Below are positions 54,012 to 62,789 of a DNA stretch of 64,000 nt, piece by piece; positions within the stretch are counted from its first letter, which is position 1; each line of letters opens with the position of its first letter. Origin of the DNA: Ditylenchus dipsaci (lineage: Eukaryota > Nematoda > Chromadorea > Rhabditida > Anguinidae). The stretch covers positions 46,056 to 110,055 of the forward strand of contig SADC01001110.1 of NCBI GenBank assembly GCA_004194705.1. Reading direction: 5' to 3'. The translations under genes were made by a program, and so were the position numbers. The notes below the pieces were generated by a model. The model was not told the DNA's origin, made no database searches, and was given only the letters and a program-made list of their open reading frames with translations.

Positions 54012-57000
54012 TTAACTTTTCTTCGGAGGCGGCCACTCTAAATCAACAGCTTCCACATCCAATTCTAGTATATCCACATCTCCCAGCTGCAGGCCCATGA
54101 GCGTAGAAATTGATGGTCTAGTACGACCTTGGAAAATCCAAATATGGGTGAGAAAACCAAAATAAAGCGTGCCAAAAATTACCGAAATCACTGTGAACGA
54201 ACTAAACAGAAAGTGTAAATATTTATATATTACAGGGTGTTTCAAGATATTCGGCGGTTTTTAAATGATCATAATTTTTTTCCTAATCCGTTTTTTGGAA
54301 TCCCGGTTTCACATATCGTTTTTTTTGCCGAGAATATTTTTAGCTTATAACGTCAAAAACCGATTTTCTCCTGGTTTCCCTGGCATTCACATGCTGGACT
54401 GCAGATGGCCTCTTTTCTCTCTTGATGCTATCTGGATGGGCAGACCAAAACACAGGGGGACCAAGCAAAAATCGTGTTTTGACATTTTAGACTAAAAATA
54501 TTGTCGACGAGAAAATGGGTTGGCAAAAACAGACTTCCGAAATTTGATCTGCGAAAAAAGTCATGTCCATTTTAAAACCGCCGAATTTAAACACCCTGTA
54601 CGTATGTAAGCGATTGCAAATTACCTCTTTCACATAGGTACCAGCCTGTGTCTGCAGTCTGAAATTTGGTAATCACATTGTTTTTACAAATCTCACACAA
54701 TCCCTAATAGGGCTCCCACAATAGAGGTGTGAGGTCGAGGTAAAGTGGTGTCTAGATCTCGCATTTTTATCGAAAAATGCCAAATCTGATATAGATGACC
54801 TTTACCTACTTTTTTATTTTAAGTATAAGTCATCTATATCAGATTTGGCATTTTTCGATGAAAAATGCGAGATCTAGACACCACTTCACCTCGACCTCGC
54901 ACTTCACACCTCCATTGTGGAAGCCCTATAAATGCCTACCGTATTTACCCTAATAACTCCCAGCCCTCGTTTTTTGACTAGGATTTCAGAGCTCGGAGAA
55001 TTTTTAATTAACAATTTCAATATTTTTAGGGGCTGAAAAATAACTCCCAATATGGAGTCAATAGAGTAAATACGGCAAACTATATCAATGTAAGAAGCGT
55101 TGTGCACAACAGAAGTAGGGTAGGACGTGAGATTGATTTATTTTGCAACGTTCTGATGGAGAAGATTTTTTTAATGACCGCTTAAAACAAGAACAGCAAA
55201 ATAATCAACTTACTTGATTACGAAGTGATAGTCATCCAGCTAAAAAAAAAGAACTGATTTAGGAAATTACAATTCTTAAATTCCAAATCAGTTCAAGTTG
55301 GCGTATTCCCTCTATTAAGATGCCCCCCCTACATTCATAAAACGTGTTTGTGGCACTCTGTTTTGGCCCCTTTATTTCTGACTATATCTTTATTTTCACC
55401 ATTATTTTCTAAGACTTCTGTTTTGCAAGTTACCACTCATTTTGTAGCTCATCTCATTGGCTACAAAATGGGCGCTAACTAGCCCGAGAGAAGTTTTAAA
55501 AATTGGGTCAAAATCACAATGCCGAGAACAAGATTTTGAACGCAAGAGGTCCGCCTTATCAGAGGGAATACAGTCAGTGTTAAAATTTGGACACAAAGAC
55601 AATTATAACATAGAATTATCTTAATTCAAAAGTTTCGATTTTAAATAGATGTAATATACTGGAATCAAAACAAAAATACCTTGCTGGCATTCATGGCGAA
55701 AATTGTGCGTTTACGATTGATCAGAGGCCGTCGCTTGAGAACCCGAATGACCTGCACAAAACTGAATAAAATAAAAAACAGTTAGATATTTTACCGTCTT
55801 TTGCGAAATTTCTACTGGTGCCACTCTTTTCAGCTTTTCCATCAATTCTTCTGTGAGCAGCACTTTGGAATAGCAGATGCACGAGTATATTTTACGCTTT
55901 TCTAAATAATTTTTTTTCATAACAACAGCAACTGTAAAGTTAATTTATTGAACAAGATCCACCTTCCTGACCCACATTAAGCAAGGCCATTTCTTTGGGT
56001 GATACACGAGCAAGAGAATTCACTTCGATATCTAGGCTATCATCATTGATTTTTGATAGAAGAGGCTTTAATACTTCTTCAGCAGCCGATGTATTTAACG
56101 GTACAACACTTCTGGCATTGATCAGTTGTATAGCAAAAGGTCTGTAAGGCAAATGCCAATTACGCAAGCGACTGAAAATATATTGGCTCACCTCCCGATT
56201 CCAAGCATTCGAACCTAAAGCGCCACCATGAAAATTTGACAAGAAGAACCAAAATGGAATACTCACGTCAATATCTTCCCTTCCGGATGCGATGAACCTG
56301 TAGCCATCTGCACGAAAAGTTTTCATCTAAAAGTAGAAACATATACATGATATTTTAAAAATGTCGCAACTATTTTAAGCCACAAATTTTACGACCTGTT
56401 TTAGAGTCTAAACTAGCTCAGCATTATTATGTGGTGAAATAGGATCACTACGTTTCTTCTCAGCGCTATGACCTGAGAAGAATTTTACCCAAAAAAGGTT
56501 ATGTTAAAACTTTGAAAATATTTGAAAAAAAAGCTTTCAAGTTATAAAAAATTGTGATCGGCAAAGTGAAATAAAGCTTTCTGGCCAGTCAAAATATTCT
56601 ATAATTTTCGGTGTGTGCTGCCGAAACGTTTACGTAAACGGAAATCAAACTCACCATAATCAGGCCGATTTTTTCAGAGACCTAGAAGAGATCAAATGAG
56701 TTCTAAAACAGTGAACGGCAAAAGTGGACTAACCGAGTTGTTAATTATTTTGTCTGCCTCCATGTCAGGAGACCACGGCGATTGCGGAAGAGACCGAGAG
56801 TATTTGCAGTAACGACACCAACAAAGGTTGCATCACGTTCCAAGCGCACTGTGATTTTACACTTTTTAATAGGACAATCCATCTTATATCTCCTGAAAGT
56901 TTGCCTTGGCCTACTGTCCCCAAAAAGAGTTTTAAACGGGCATGCCCACGCTAATAAGAGGTGGTCCCGGGAATTCAAATTTTTTCCTAATCATTGAACT

Positions 57001-58066
57001 TATGTACTGATTTTTCAACCTAGTTTCTAACAAAACTCTACCTAAAATTAAATTCTAGGCCTTGTTTTGTTAGAAACCAAGTTGAAAATTCCGTACAAAA
57101 GTTCAATGATTAGGAAAACAAATTGAATTCCCGGCCACCATCTCTTATTAGTGTGGGCATGCCCTTTAAATGATTGGCTAACCTGGCAGCATCCTCATCC
57201 ATCAAGTCTGCAGCAGTGTTCACCTTGACCTTTGTGAAAAGAGCGGAAAGCTCGGCTTCGTCTGACCTCCTCTTCTTCCAGAATTCAAAGCATTAGAGAA
57301 GTTTGAGCGAAAGTATGCCATGTCACTATCCATGAATTCATCGTTAGAAATCTGAAATAGCGAAAACTTCACTGAGGCAAACAAAAAATTACTAACCGTC
57401 ACAGTCAATACAAGATCAGAGTTAAGAGTCGGTCTTAATCCAGTCGCCTATAATATTTGGGGTGCGTCTTTTGTATAGCGGTATGTGCTACCAAACCAGA
57501 ATAACTTCAAGCTTATAAGTCATTGAAGACTAATTAAGCAAGAAAAAAAGGTACCTGTCCAAGCTTTGTCATCAAGTACGTGGAGAACTAAAAGAAATTT
57601 ATTTTGAGATATTGCACACATTTTTAAAATAACTTACCTGTCCTTTCGGCGACATCGACATGGGCACAAAAGCATTACCTAAGAGCTTGTCAATAACAGC
57701 CTGAAATATCTACTATGCTTTTGGTTTCATCTAAAACAAATTACCTCTCGCAAATGCATTGTAATCGGTGTGTTGAGTGCCAAGAGAAAAGTGGTGCCAT
57801 CGTAGCGGTTCAGTTTCAATTGTTCTGCGGCCTACAAAATAAAGTTAACCAAAAAAAAAAACTACTGGTAAAAAAACCTTTTCAATGATGTCTTCGCAAA
57901 CAGAGAGATCATTCAGAAGACCAAAACAGAAGGAACAGTGCTGTCCGTCTGGTAATTTAACGGCACTCCCATCAGGCAAACTTAGATTTTCTGGAACATT
58001 ACAATTATTATCAGATGTTACAGCTAACAGCAACCCACCGAAACATAGCGAGCAGAGAGGAACCAT
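54012..58066 (-). CDS. PUS10: PUS10, tRNA pseudouridine synthase
   Basis: PUS10 makes pseudouridine 54/55 in the tRNA T-arm and has a second role in miRNA processing in animals. Exons on the minus strand: 58066-57878, 57831-57745, 57700-57638, 57587-57555, 57447-57397, 57351-57183, 56892-56734, 56681-56655, 56326-56267, 56214-56192, then further ones down to the stop at 54012. Landmarks: zinc-binding CSLC (residues 5-8) and CSFC (43-46); RYCKYSRSLPQSPWSPDMEA; catalytic-domain SGREDID-VRMLGIGRPFAIQ with the catalytic Asp; VIRVLKRRPLINRKRTIFAM; LQTQAGTYVKE; FVHSDFGRTRPSISTLMGLQ; C-terminus VDLEWPPPKKS. Splice phases agree if one base is added in exon 57351-57183 (near 57290) and one in 56892-56734 (near 56823), where conserved sequence continues in the next frame. 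The N-terminal region is shorter than usual. Introns carry five insertions. Confidence 0.93.
54233..54598. mobile_element. Mariner/maT-like MITE in PUS10 intron
   Basis: TA flanks; ends CAGGGTGTTTCAAGATATTC and GAATTTAAACACCCTG. The interior CTGCAGATGGCCTCTTTTCT reads DCRWPLFSLDAIW, a ghost of the mariner W-P-P-x-S-P-D-L motif, and contains GGGGGACCAAG. A relative with the same kind of ends is at 59817. Confidence 0.7.
54709..54927. mobile_element. Palindromic element in PUS10 intron, GAGGTCGAGG words
   Basis: Ends AGGGCTCCCACAATAGAGGT and ACCTCCATTGTGGAAGCCCT, arms containing TGAGGTCGAGGTAAAGTGGT and its complement, very little divergence. Similar plan to the AAGG..CACAATGAGTG elements. Confidence 0.68.
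54937..55077. mobile_element. TACCGTATT MITE, short type, in PUS10 intron
   Basis: Ends TACCGTATTTACCCTAATAA and CAATAGAGTAAATACGGCA; shorter interior unlike copies 1-5. Confidence 0.65.
55300..55573. mobile_element. GGCGTATTCCCTC MITE, second interior type, in PUS10 intron
   Basis: Ends GCGTATTCCCTCTATTAAGA and CTTATCAGAGGGAATACAG. The interior has GTAGCTCATCTCATTGGCTA and CAAAATGGGCGCTAAC, shared with the element at 58312-59815. Confidence 0.65.
56936..57165. mobile_element. TTAA-flanked palindromic MITE, copy 3, in PUS10 intron
   Basis: TTAA at 56932-56935 and 57166-57169; ends ACGGGCATGCCCACGCTAAT and TATTAGTGTGGGCATGCCCT. It makes the 57182-56893 intron about five times the usual size. 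Confidence 0.78.
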
Positions 58067-58615
58067 TGCGAATTATTTTACTGAAAATAGTAATGCTATT
58101 AAAATACCATTTGAACTAAATCGCCAATAACTCAACAGCGCAAATATGAATCGAAATATAATAAACAAATACAGTAAATTGTGGAAAGGTTCAACAATTA
58201 GAAACGGACAATACTTTTTTCTCCGCCTAAAACACTTCTTTTCCGCCTAAAACACTTTTTTTTCCGCCTAATTTCATTTCCGCCTAAAACACTTTTTTCT
58301 CCGCCTACCGTAATTCCTCAAATAAGCCGCCCCCCTAAATTCAAAAAACTGGTTTCTGGCATTGTGTTTTTGACCTATGTTTCGAAGGGGCCTAGGACAC
58401 TTGGAGCTGGGGACACTTGGAGCTGGACATTTGGAGCTAGTTTTATAAAGGACACTTGGAGTTGGTTTTTTCAAATTTAGTTAAATTTTTGAAAACAATT
58501 GTCTTAAACAGCGTTTGTGTCCTACTCCTTTATGTTCCTCCGTCTAGTTAATTTTTTAATGTTATTCGTATCTAGATTTTTTTTTGGCGAACGTGTTTCT
58601 ATCCTACACGTCGTA

Positions 58616-58825
58616 TTATTGTTCGAAATTTGAGTAGTCGCCGATTTCCCCCAAAACGCGTCTCACGAGGCTGATATCAAGCACCATTCGAAACCTGTGA
58701 TTAATTGGATAAAGATTATAAGTCGTAAACACACAAGAGAGAATAATAGCAATAAAAGCTACAGCAAAATAACGGACTATGCCAACAAAAATAACCAGAA
58801 CAAAGAGTAAGGGCTTATTTGTCAC
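58616..58825 (-). CDS. Hydrophobic 69-codon frame inside the MULE-like element
   Basis: Encodes a start MTNKPLLFVLVIFVGIV followed by a second hydrophobic run (AFIAIILSCVF) and a polar tail. Two membrane segments would be possible. There is no recognised family, no splice context and no neighbouring partner, and composition alone could produce it. It lies between the array at 58866 and the left arm of the MULE-like element. Confidence 0.15.
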   Translation of the reverse strand: MTNKPLLFVLVIFVGIVRYFAVAFIAIILSCVFTTYNLYPINHRFRMVLDISLVRRVLGEIGDYSNFEQ

Positions 58826-58865
58826 AAAATAAGTTTTCGTTTAAATTTCAAATAATGTCTCAACA

Positions 58866-58977
58866 ATAATAAGTGTGAACGACTGGGGTGAATCGGCCTG
58901 GGGTGAATCGGTCGGGGGTGAATCGGCCCGGGGGTGAATTGTCCTGGGGTGAATTGTCCGTGTCCCAGTTTTCGATG
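58866..58977. repeat. Solitary array arm, GGGGTGAATTGTCC units
   Basis: Five units of GGGGTGAATCGGCC / GGGGTGAATTGTCC (about 18 bp) ending GAATTGTCCGTGTCCC. The complement of this end, GGGACACGGACAATTC, is exactly the terminus of the foldback at 44452, but the unit there is GACAATTCGCCTCC. Only one arm is present here, fused to the transposase fragment. Confidence 0.7.
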
Positions 58978-59501
58978 ACCTCTTCCAGCAGCAGCAGGCA
59001 CTTCTTCCACTCCTCTGCGGCGTCAATTGGAGAGCCTCGATTTGTCGAACAATTTTGCTAACCACTGGATCGTCTATGTAGGATGGCATCAGCCCGAATG
59101 CTTGTACCTAAAAAAAGAAAATCAAATGACTAAACATAACAAAGACTTCATGTCTTCATGACTTCATGAGCCTGCTTCGTGTCAAAGACGCACATGTTCC
59201 CTTTGACCTTTGGGAACTGCACACGAAGCGACTTCCATGCGGCTGGCTCACAATCAAAATTGGCAATCTTGGCATGCATTCTCCCAAGCGGCTGAATAGC
59301 TTCGTCCACTAGAGCCAATCATTATGATCAGATTCAAGCAAGGAACAAAAATACAACCAACCTTTCTTCCACATCCTGACGTATAGATCCTTGTCTTTTC
59401 CTCGCAAAAGTACGGTCAGCACAGGAATGCAATGCGTTTCCTTCATGAATCCGAAGCCTCTGTAAATCTGATACATGTCTTGCGGCCGAAATTTGAACAA
59501 A
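58960..59501 (-). pseudogene. MULE-type transposase fragment
   Basis: Reading down the minus strand: RPQDMYQIYRGFGFMKETHC, IPVLTVLLRGKDKDLYVRMW, then in another frame GRMHAKIANFDCEPAAWKSL, RVQFPKVKGNMCVFDTKQAH, GLMPSYIDDPVVSKIVRQIE, and EEWKKCLLLLEEVIENWD. The sequence fits the core of the MULE domain: a strand-rich start with PV-x(n)-LL and KxxxxY, a D-x-E (FDCEPAA), FPxxxxxxxxF, then an L-rich helical part. The family assignment is by pattern. Two or three frame changes, and the catalytic N-terminal part is missing. Confidence 0.62.
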
Positions 59502-59816
59502 CGCTGTTTAAGACAATTGTTTTCAAAAATTTAACTGAATTTGAAAAAAACCAGCTTCAACTGTCCAGCTCCAAGTGTCCTTTATAAAACCAGCTCGAAC
59601 TGTCCAGCTATAAGTGTCCCCAGCTCCAAGTGTCGTTTTACCGTTTCGAAGACCACTGTTAGGCAAGTCACCATCTATTTTGTAGCTCATCTTACTGGCT
59701 ACAAATTGAGGGGTAACTTGCCAAAGAGGAGTCTTCGAAAAATGCGTCAAAAACACAATGCCAAGAACACGATTTTGAATCACAGGGGGCGGCTTATTAG
59801 AGATTACGGTAATTTA

Positions 59817-60366
59817 CAGGGTGGCGCAAGAAATTCGGCCGATTTCAAGCGGCCATAACTTTTTTTTCCAGATCGAATTTCAAAATTCTGTAAACGCCAT
59901 TCGATTCAGAAAAATATACATTTTGTTTTTTGCGTCTAACTCGAAAAAAAATTTCAACATTTTTTCACTTTTTTACCTTGGTCCCCCTTTGGTATAAAAA
60001 CGGTTCTTTTTTATGAATTCTTTTTTTAGAGCAGAAATGGTATTCACGCCGGAGCAGAAAGCGTTTTGCGTCGCAGAATGGATCAAAGAAGCGAGCCCAA
60101 AGTCTGTTCAAAGAAAGTTTCGCGTTGAACAAAATTATGGAAATTGAGTGTTGTGATCATTATCAATTCATAAAAAAGCACCGTTTTATACCAAAGGTGG
60201 GACCAAGGTAAAAAAGTGAAAAAATGTTGAAATTTTTTTTCGAGTTAGACGCAAAAAACAAAATGTATATTTTTCTGAATCGAATGGCGTTTACAGAATT
60301 TTGAAATTCGATCTGGAAAAAAAGTTATGGCCGCTTGAAATCGGCCAAATTTCTTGCGCCACCCTG
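59817..60366. mobile_element. Mariner-like non-autonomous element
   Basis: TA flanks; ends CAGGGTGGCGCAAGAAATTC and GAATTTCTTGCGCCACCCTG. Inverted arms extend about 200 bp on each side (CGGCCATAACTTTTTTTTCC and complement, through CTTGGTCCCCC). Only a short coding remnant lies at the centre. Confidence 0.78.
60037..60147 (+). pseudogene. N-terminal transposase remnant (helix-turn-helix)
   Basis: Thirty-six codons: MVFTPEQKAFCVAEWIKEAS, PKSVQRKFRVEQNYGN, stop. This resembles the first helix-turn-helix of mariner/maT-type transposases (xTPEQKAFxVE ... VQRxFR). All catalytic sequence has been deleted, leaving it at the loop of the long palindrome. Confidence 0.6.
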
Positions 60367-60504
60367 TACTTCTTTTTCCGACTAATTTTGATTCTCGACA
60401 CGAAATCAACCATTTTTATTTTTTTTTGTGTGAAATTCAGGGGTGGGGAGAGACCAGATGGCTTAATAGCCATCCCGGGATTGCCAAAAGGCCGAAATTA
60501 TTGT

Positions 60505-60725
60505 TTTTTAGTGGTTTACTAAGGGGGAGTCAACTTTTCGAGAAAAATCGATTGAGCGGATCAGATTTCGGGTCCGATCGGCTAAGTCGCCACAACTCCA
60601 CCCTGAACCACTCAAACCACCATAAACCTGGATTCTGAGCGATTAAGCCAATCGACCAAATCTGATCCGCTCAATCGATCTTTCTCGAAAAGTTTACTCC
60701 CCCTTTAGTAAACCCCTGAAAAACC
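60505..60725. mobile_element. Palindrome with GATTGAGCGGATCAG arms, third copy
   Basis: Arms GATTGAGCGGATCAGATTTC and AAATCTGATCCGCTCAATCG, outer words GGTTTACTAAGGGGGAG and CCCCCTTTAGTAAACCCC. Confidence 0.65.
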
Positions 60726-60778
60726 AATAATTTTGGTCTTTTGGCTATTTCGGAATGGGTATTAAGACATCTGGTCTC

Positions 60779-62499
60779 CAGTGTTGTGCGTTTGGCTCGT
60801 TTGCGAGCCAGTGGCTCGCGTCCCTTTGAGAGGACGCGAGCTGCTCGCTCGCCAAATAGCTATGTCCGCGAGCATATGGCTCGCGAGTTAAATGGCTCGC
60901 CAAGTTAAAGAAAAAAGTGACAAGAGCTTCTTAGCTCGCATCTATAATAAGCGTATGGTTCGGCTCGCGGAAAATATCGTTTGCTGAAATAAAGCCTAAA
61001 TCTAGTTTATTTTTTCATTTTTTCAATTTTTGACTGATTTTTTGCAAATAATTAGTGAACACTTTATTTCTCTTTACTTTGTATTTAACAGTAAATTGAC
61101 GTTCAAAACTCACTAAAAGCGCGAGCCAAACCATTTGTTTTGTTTGTGATCGTGTGCGATACAATGCTCGAATGGTTTGGCTCGCGTTCGGCTCGCTTAA
61201 AAAAACAAGTACGCAAGCCAATTGTGCTCGTGTAAAGTTGCGGACAATTATAGCGGACGCACGTTTATTATTAGACCTACTGTTTTTTCTAAAATTTTTT
61301 ATAAATGTTTTAAAAATCGCGATAGGCATTTTGTAGAGCACTTAAATGCTACAATTATAGCCTACTATTGTTATAAAAATATCAATTTTGCGCGATTGCT
61401 TGAGGCGGTTTGGAAACCCCCCCGTTTTCTCCCGACAATTTGATAGCGGACGATTTTTTTCCAAAGCTGATTGATTTTAATTTTTAATATTGTCACTTTT
61501 GATTGATATTTGTAAGCCCTGTTACAACTTTGGGTATATCAAACTTTTTGTTGAATTATTTACGGAAAATTATGACCATAGAAAATAAAGTGTCGATTTC
61601 TAGTCAAATTCAAATAAAATGTAAGGAAAATGGTTGTTTGACCACATATTAAGAGGTTTTCTCAAAATTTTAAAAAATCGAAATTTACCCTTCTGTTATG
61701 TTTTTACACAAATGACATTTTGATCGTTGTCGTAGGACCACTCTGCACTGAGATTACAGATGGTTGAAGTTGGAAAACCTGAAAAAGTGCCGTTTTCCTT
61801 ATTTAAAGCCATTTTTCAGGGTTTTCAAAATCAACCTATCTGTATCTCAGTGCAGAGTGGTCCTACGACAACGATCAAAATGTCATTTTGTAGAAAATCA
61901 TAGAGCTTTCAAAAAATGCAAATAGGGCGTAAATTTCGATTTTTTAAAATTTTGAGAAAACTCTTAATTATGTTGGTCAAACAAACCATTTTCCTTACAT
62001 TTTATTTGAATTTGACTAGAAATCGACACTTTTTTTCTATGGTCATAATTTTCCGTATAATAAATTCAAAAAAAAAAGTTTGATATACAAATTGTAGCTG
62101 AGGAACAGGGCTTACAAATAGTTCATTAAAATGTTGACAATATATAAAAAATTAAAACAATCAGCTTGAAAAAAAAAAATGTCCGCTATCAATTTCGGGA
62201 GAAAAAACAGAGGGGGTTTCCAAACCGCTCAAGCAATCGCGCAAAATTATATTTTTATAACAAGTAGTAGGCCTATAATTGTAGCCCTTTAAGTGCTCTA
62301 CAAAACTGCCTATCGCATTTTTAAAAGCATTTAAAAATTTACGAAAAAACAGTAGTCTAATAATAATGCCGTCCGCTATCAATTGTCCGCAACTGTATAA
62401 AAAAAGGCTAGCCATAATGGGCTCGAACTCATTTGGCTCGCTAGGACATGACGATTTTAGTCATTCGTTTGGCTCGCGCGAGCCAAATGACAACATCTG
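60779..62499. mobile_element. hAT-type element with GGCTCGCGAG arms
   Basis: Ends CAGTGTTGTGCGTTTGGCTC and GAGCCAAATGACAACATCTG. Flanks CTGGTCTC (60771-60778) and CTTCTCTC (62500-62507) agree at 6 of 8 bases. The arms repeat TGGCTCGCG and its complement. Most of the interior is the Tc1-like palindrome at 61235. Confidence 0.55.
61235..62395. mobile_element. Tc1-like palindrome with GTTGCGGACA ends
   Basis: TA flanks; ends AAGTTGCGGACAATTATAGC and GCTATCAATTGTCCGCAACTG. Almost the whole 1.16 kb is two inverted arms around a centre near 61810. The arm text (AATTATGACCATAGAAAATA, CGATTTCTAGTCAAATTCAA) matches the arms of the element at 48076, so both belong to one family. Confidence 0.75.
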
Positions 62500-62789
62500 C
62501 TTCTCTCCCACCCTGAATTTCACACAAAAAAAAAATTAAAAATGGTTGATTCGTGTCGAGAATCAAAATTAGCCGGAAAAAAGATTAAATTAGGTTTTGA
62601 AAAAAGTTAAATTAGGCGGGGAAAAAAGATGTATTTAGGCGGAAATAAAATTAGGCGGAAAAAAGTGTTTAGGCGTAAAAAGAAGTGTTTTAGGCGAAGA
62701 AAAAGTATTGTCCGTAAGAAACAATGCCGGAATGCACCATTATAAAGTTCAAAGTTAACCCTCTTTTCGCGGTTGGCCGTATTTTGGCC

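Larger units (their letters stand above)
58388..59642. mobile_element. MULE-like foldback, GACACTTGGAGCTGGG-unit arms
   Basis: Flanked by the exact 9 bp GTTTCGAAG (58379-58387 and 59643-59651). Ends GGGCCTAGGACACTTGGAGC and GCTCCAAGTGTCGTTTTACC. Arms (58388-58517 and about 59500-59642) contain three or four units of about 16 bp, ACACTTGGAGCTGGGG, then GTTAAATTTTTGAAAACAAT. Directly inside the right arm begins a minus-strand transposase fragment with MULE features. Duplication length, GGG end and enclosed protein all point to Mutator-like elements. Confidence 0.8.
58312..59815. mobile_element. TACCGTAATTCCTC MITE, second interior type, split
   Basis: Ends CTACCGTAATTCCTCAAATA and TTATTAGAGATTACGGTAA. 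The interior words CTGGTTTCTGGCATTGTGTT and GTAGCTCATCTTACTGGCTA match the copy at 55300. It is interrupted by the MULE-like element at 58388-59642. Confidence 0.68.
58206..62713. mobile_element. Large foldback, CCGCCTAAAACACTTTT-unit arms, with nested insertions
   Basis: Ends GGACAATACTTTTTTCTCCG and GAAGAAAAAGTATTGTCC. Arms are arrays of the 17 bp unit TTCCGCCTAAAACACTT (left 58206-58310) and the inverse (right 62575-62713). The next arm section, TTTTGATTCTCGACACGAAA at 60390 and its complement at 62540, shows that the left arm was split by insertions at 58312-60366. Flanks ATTAGAAAC (58197-58205) and GTAAGAAAC (62714-62722) agree at 7 of 9 bases, a probable old 9 bp duplication. Confidence 0.75.

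Noticed and set aside
61015..61443. Overlapping 60-108 codon frames on both strands
   Set aside because: They lie in the inverted arm of the Tc1-like palindrome and are mirrored by the other arm.
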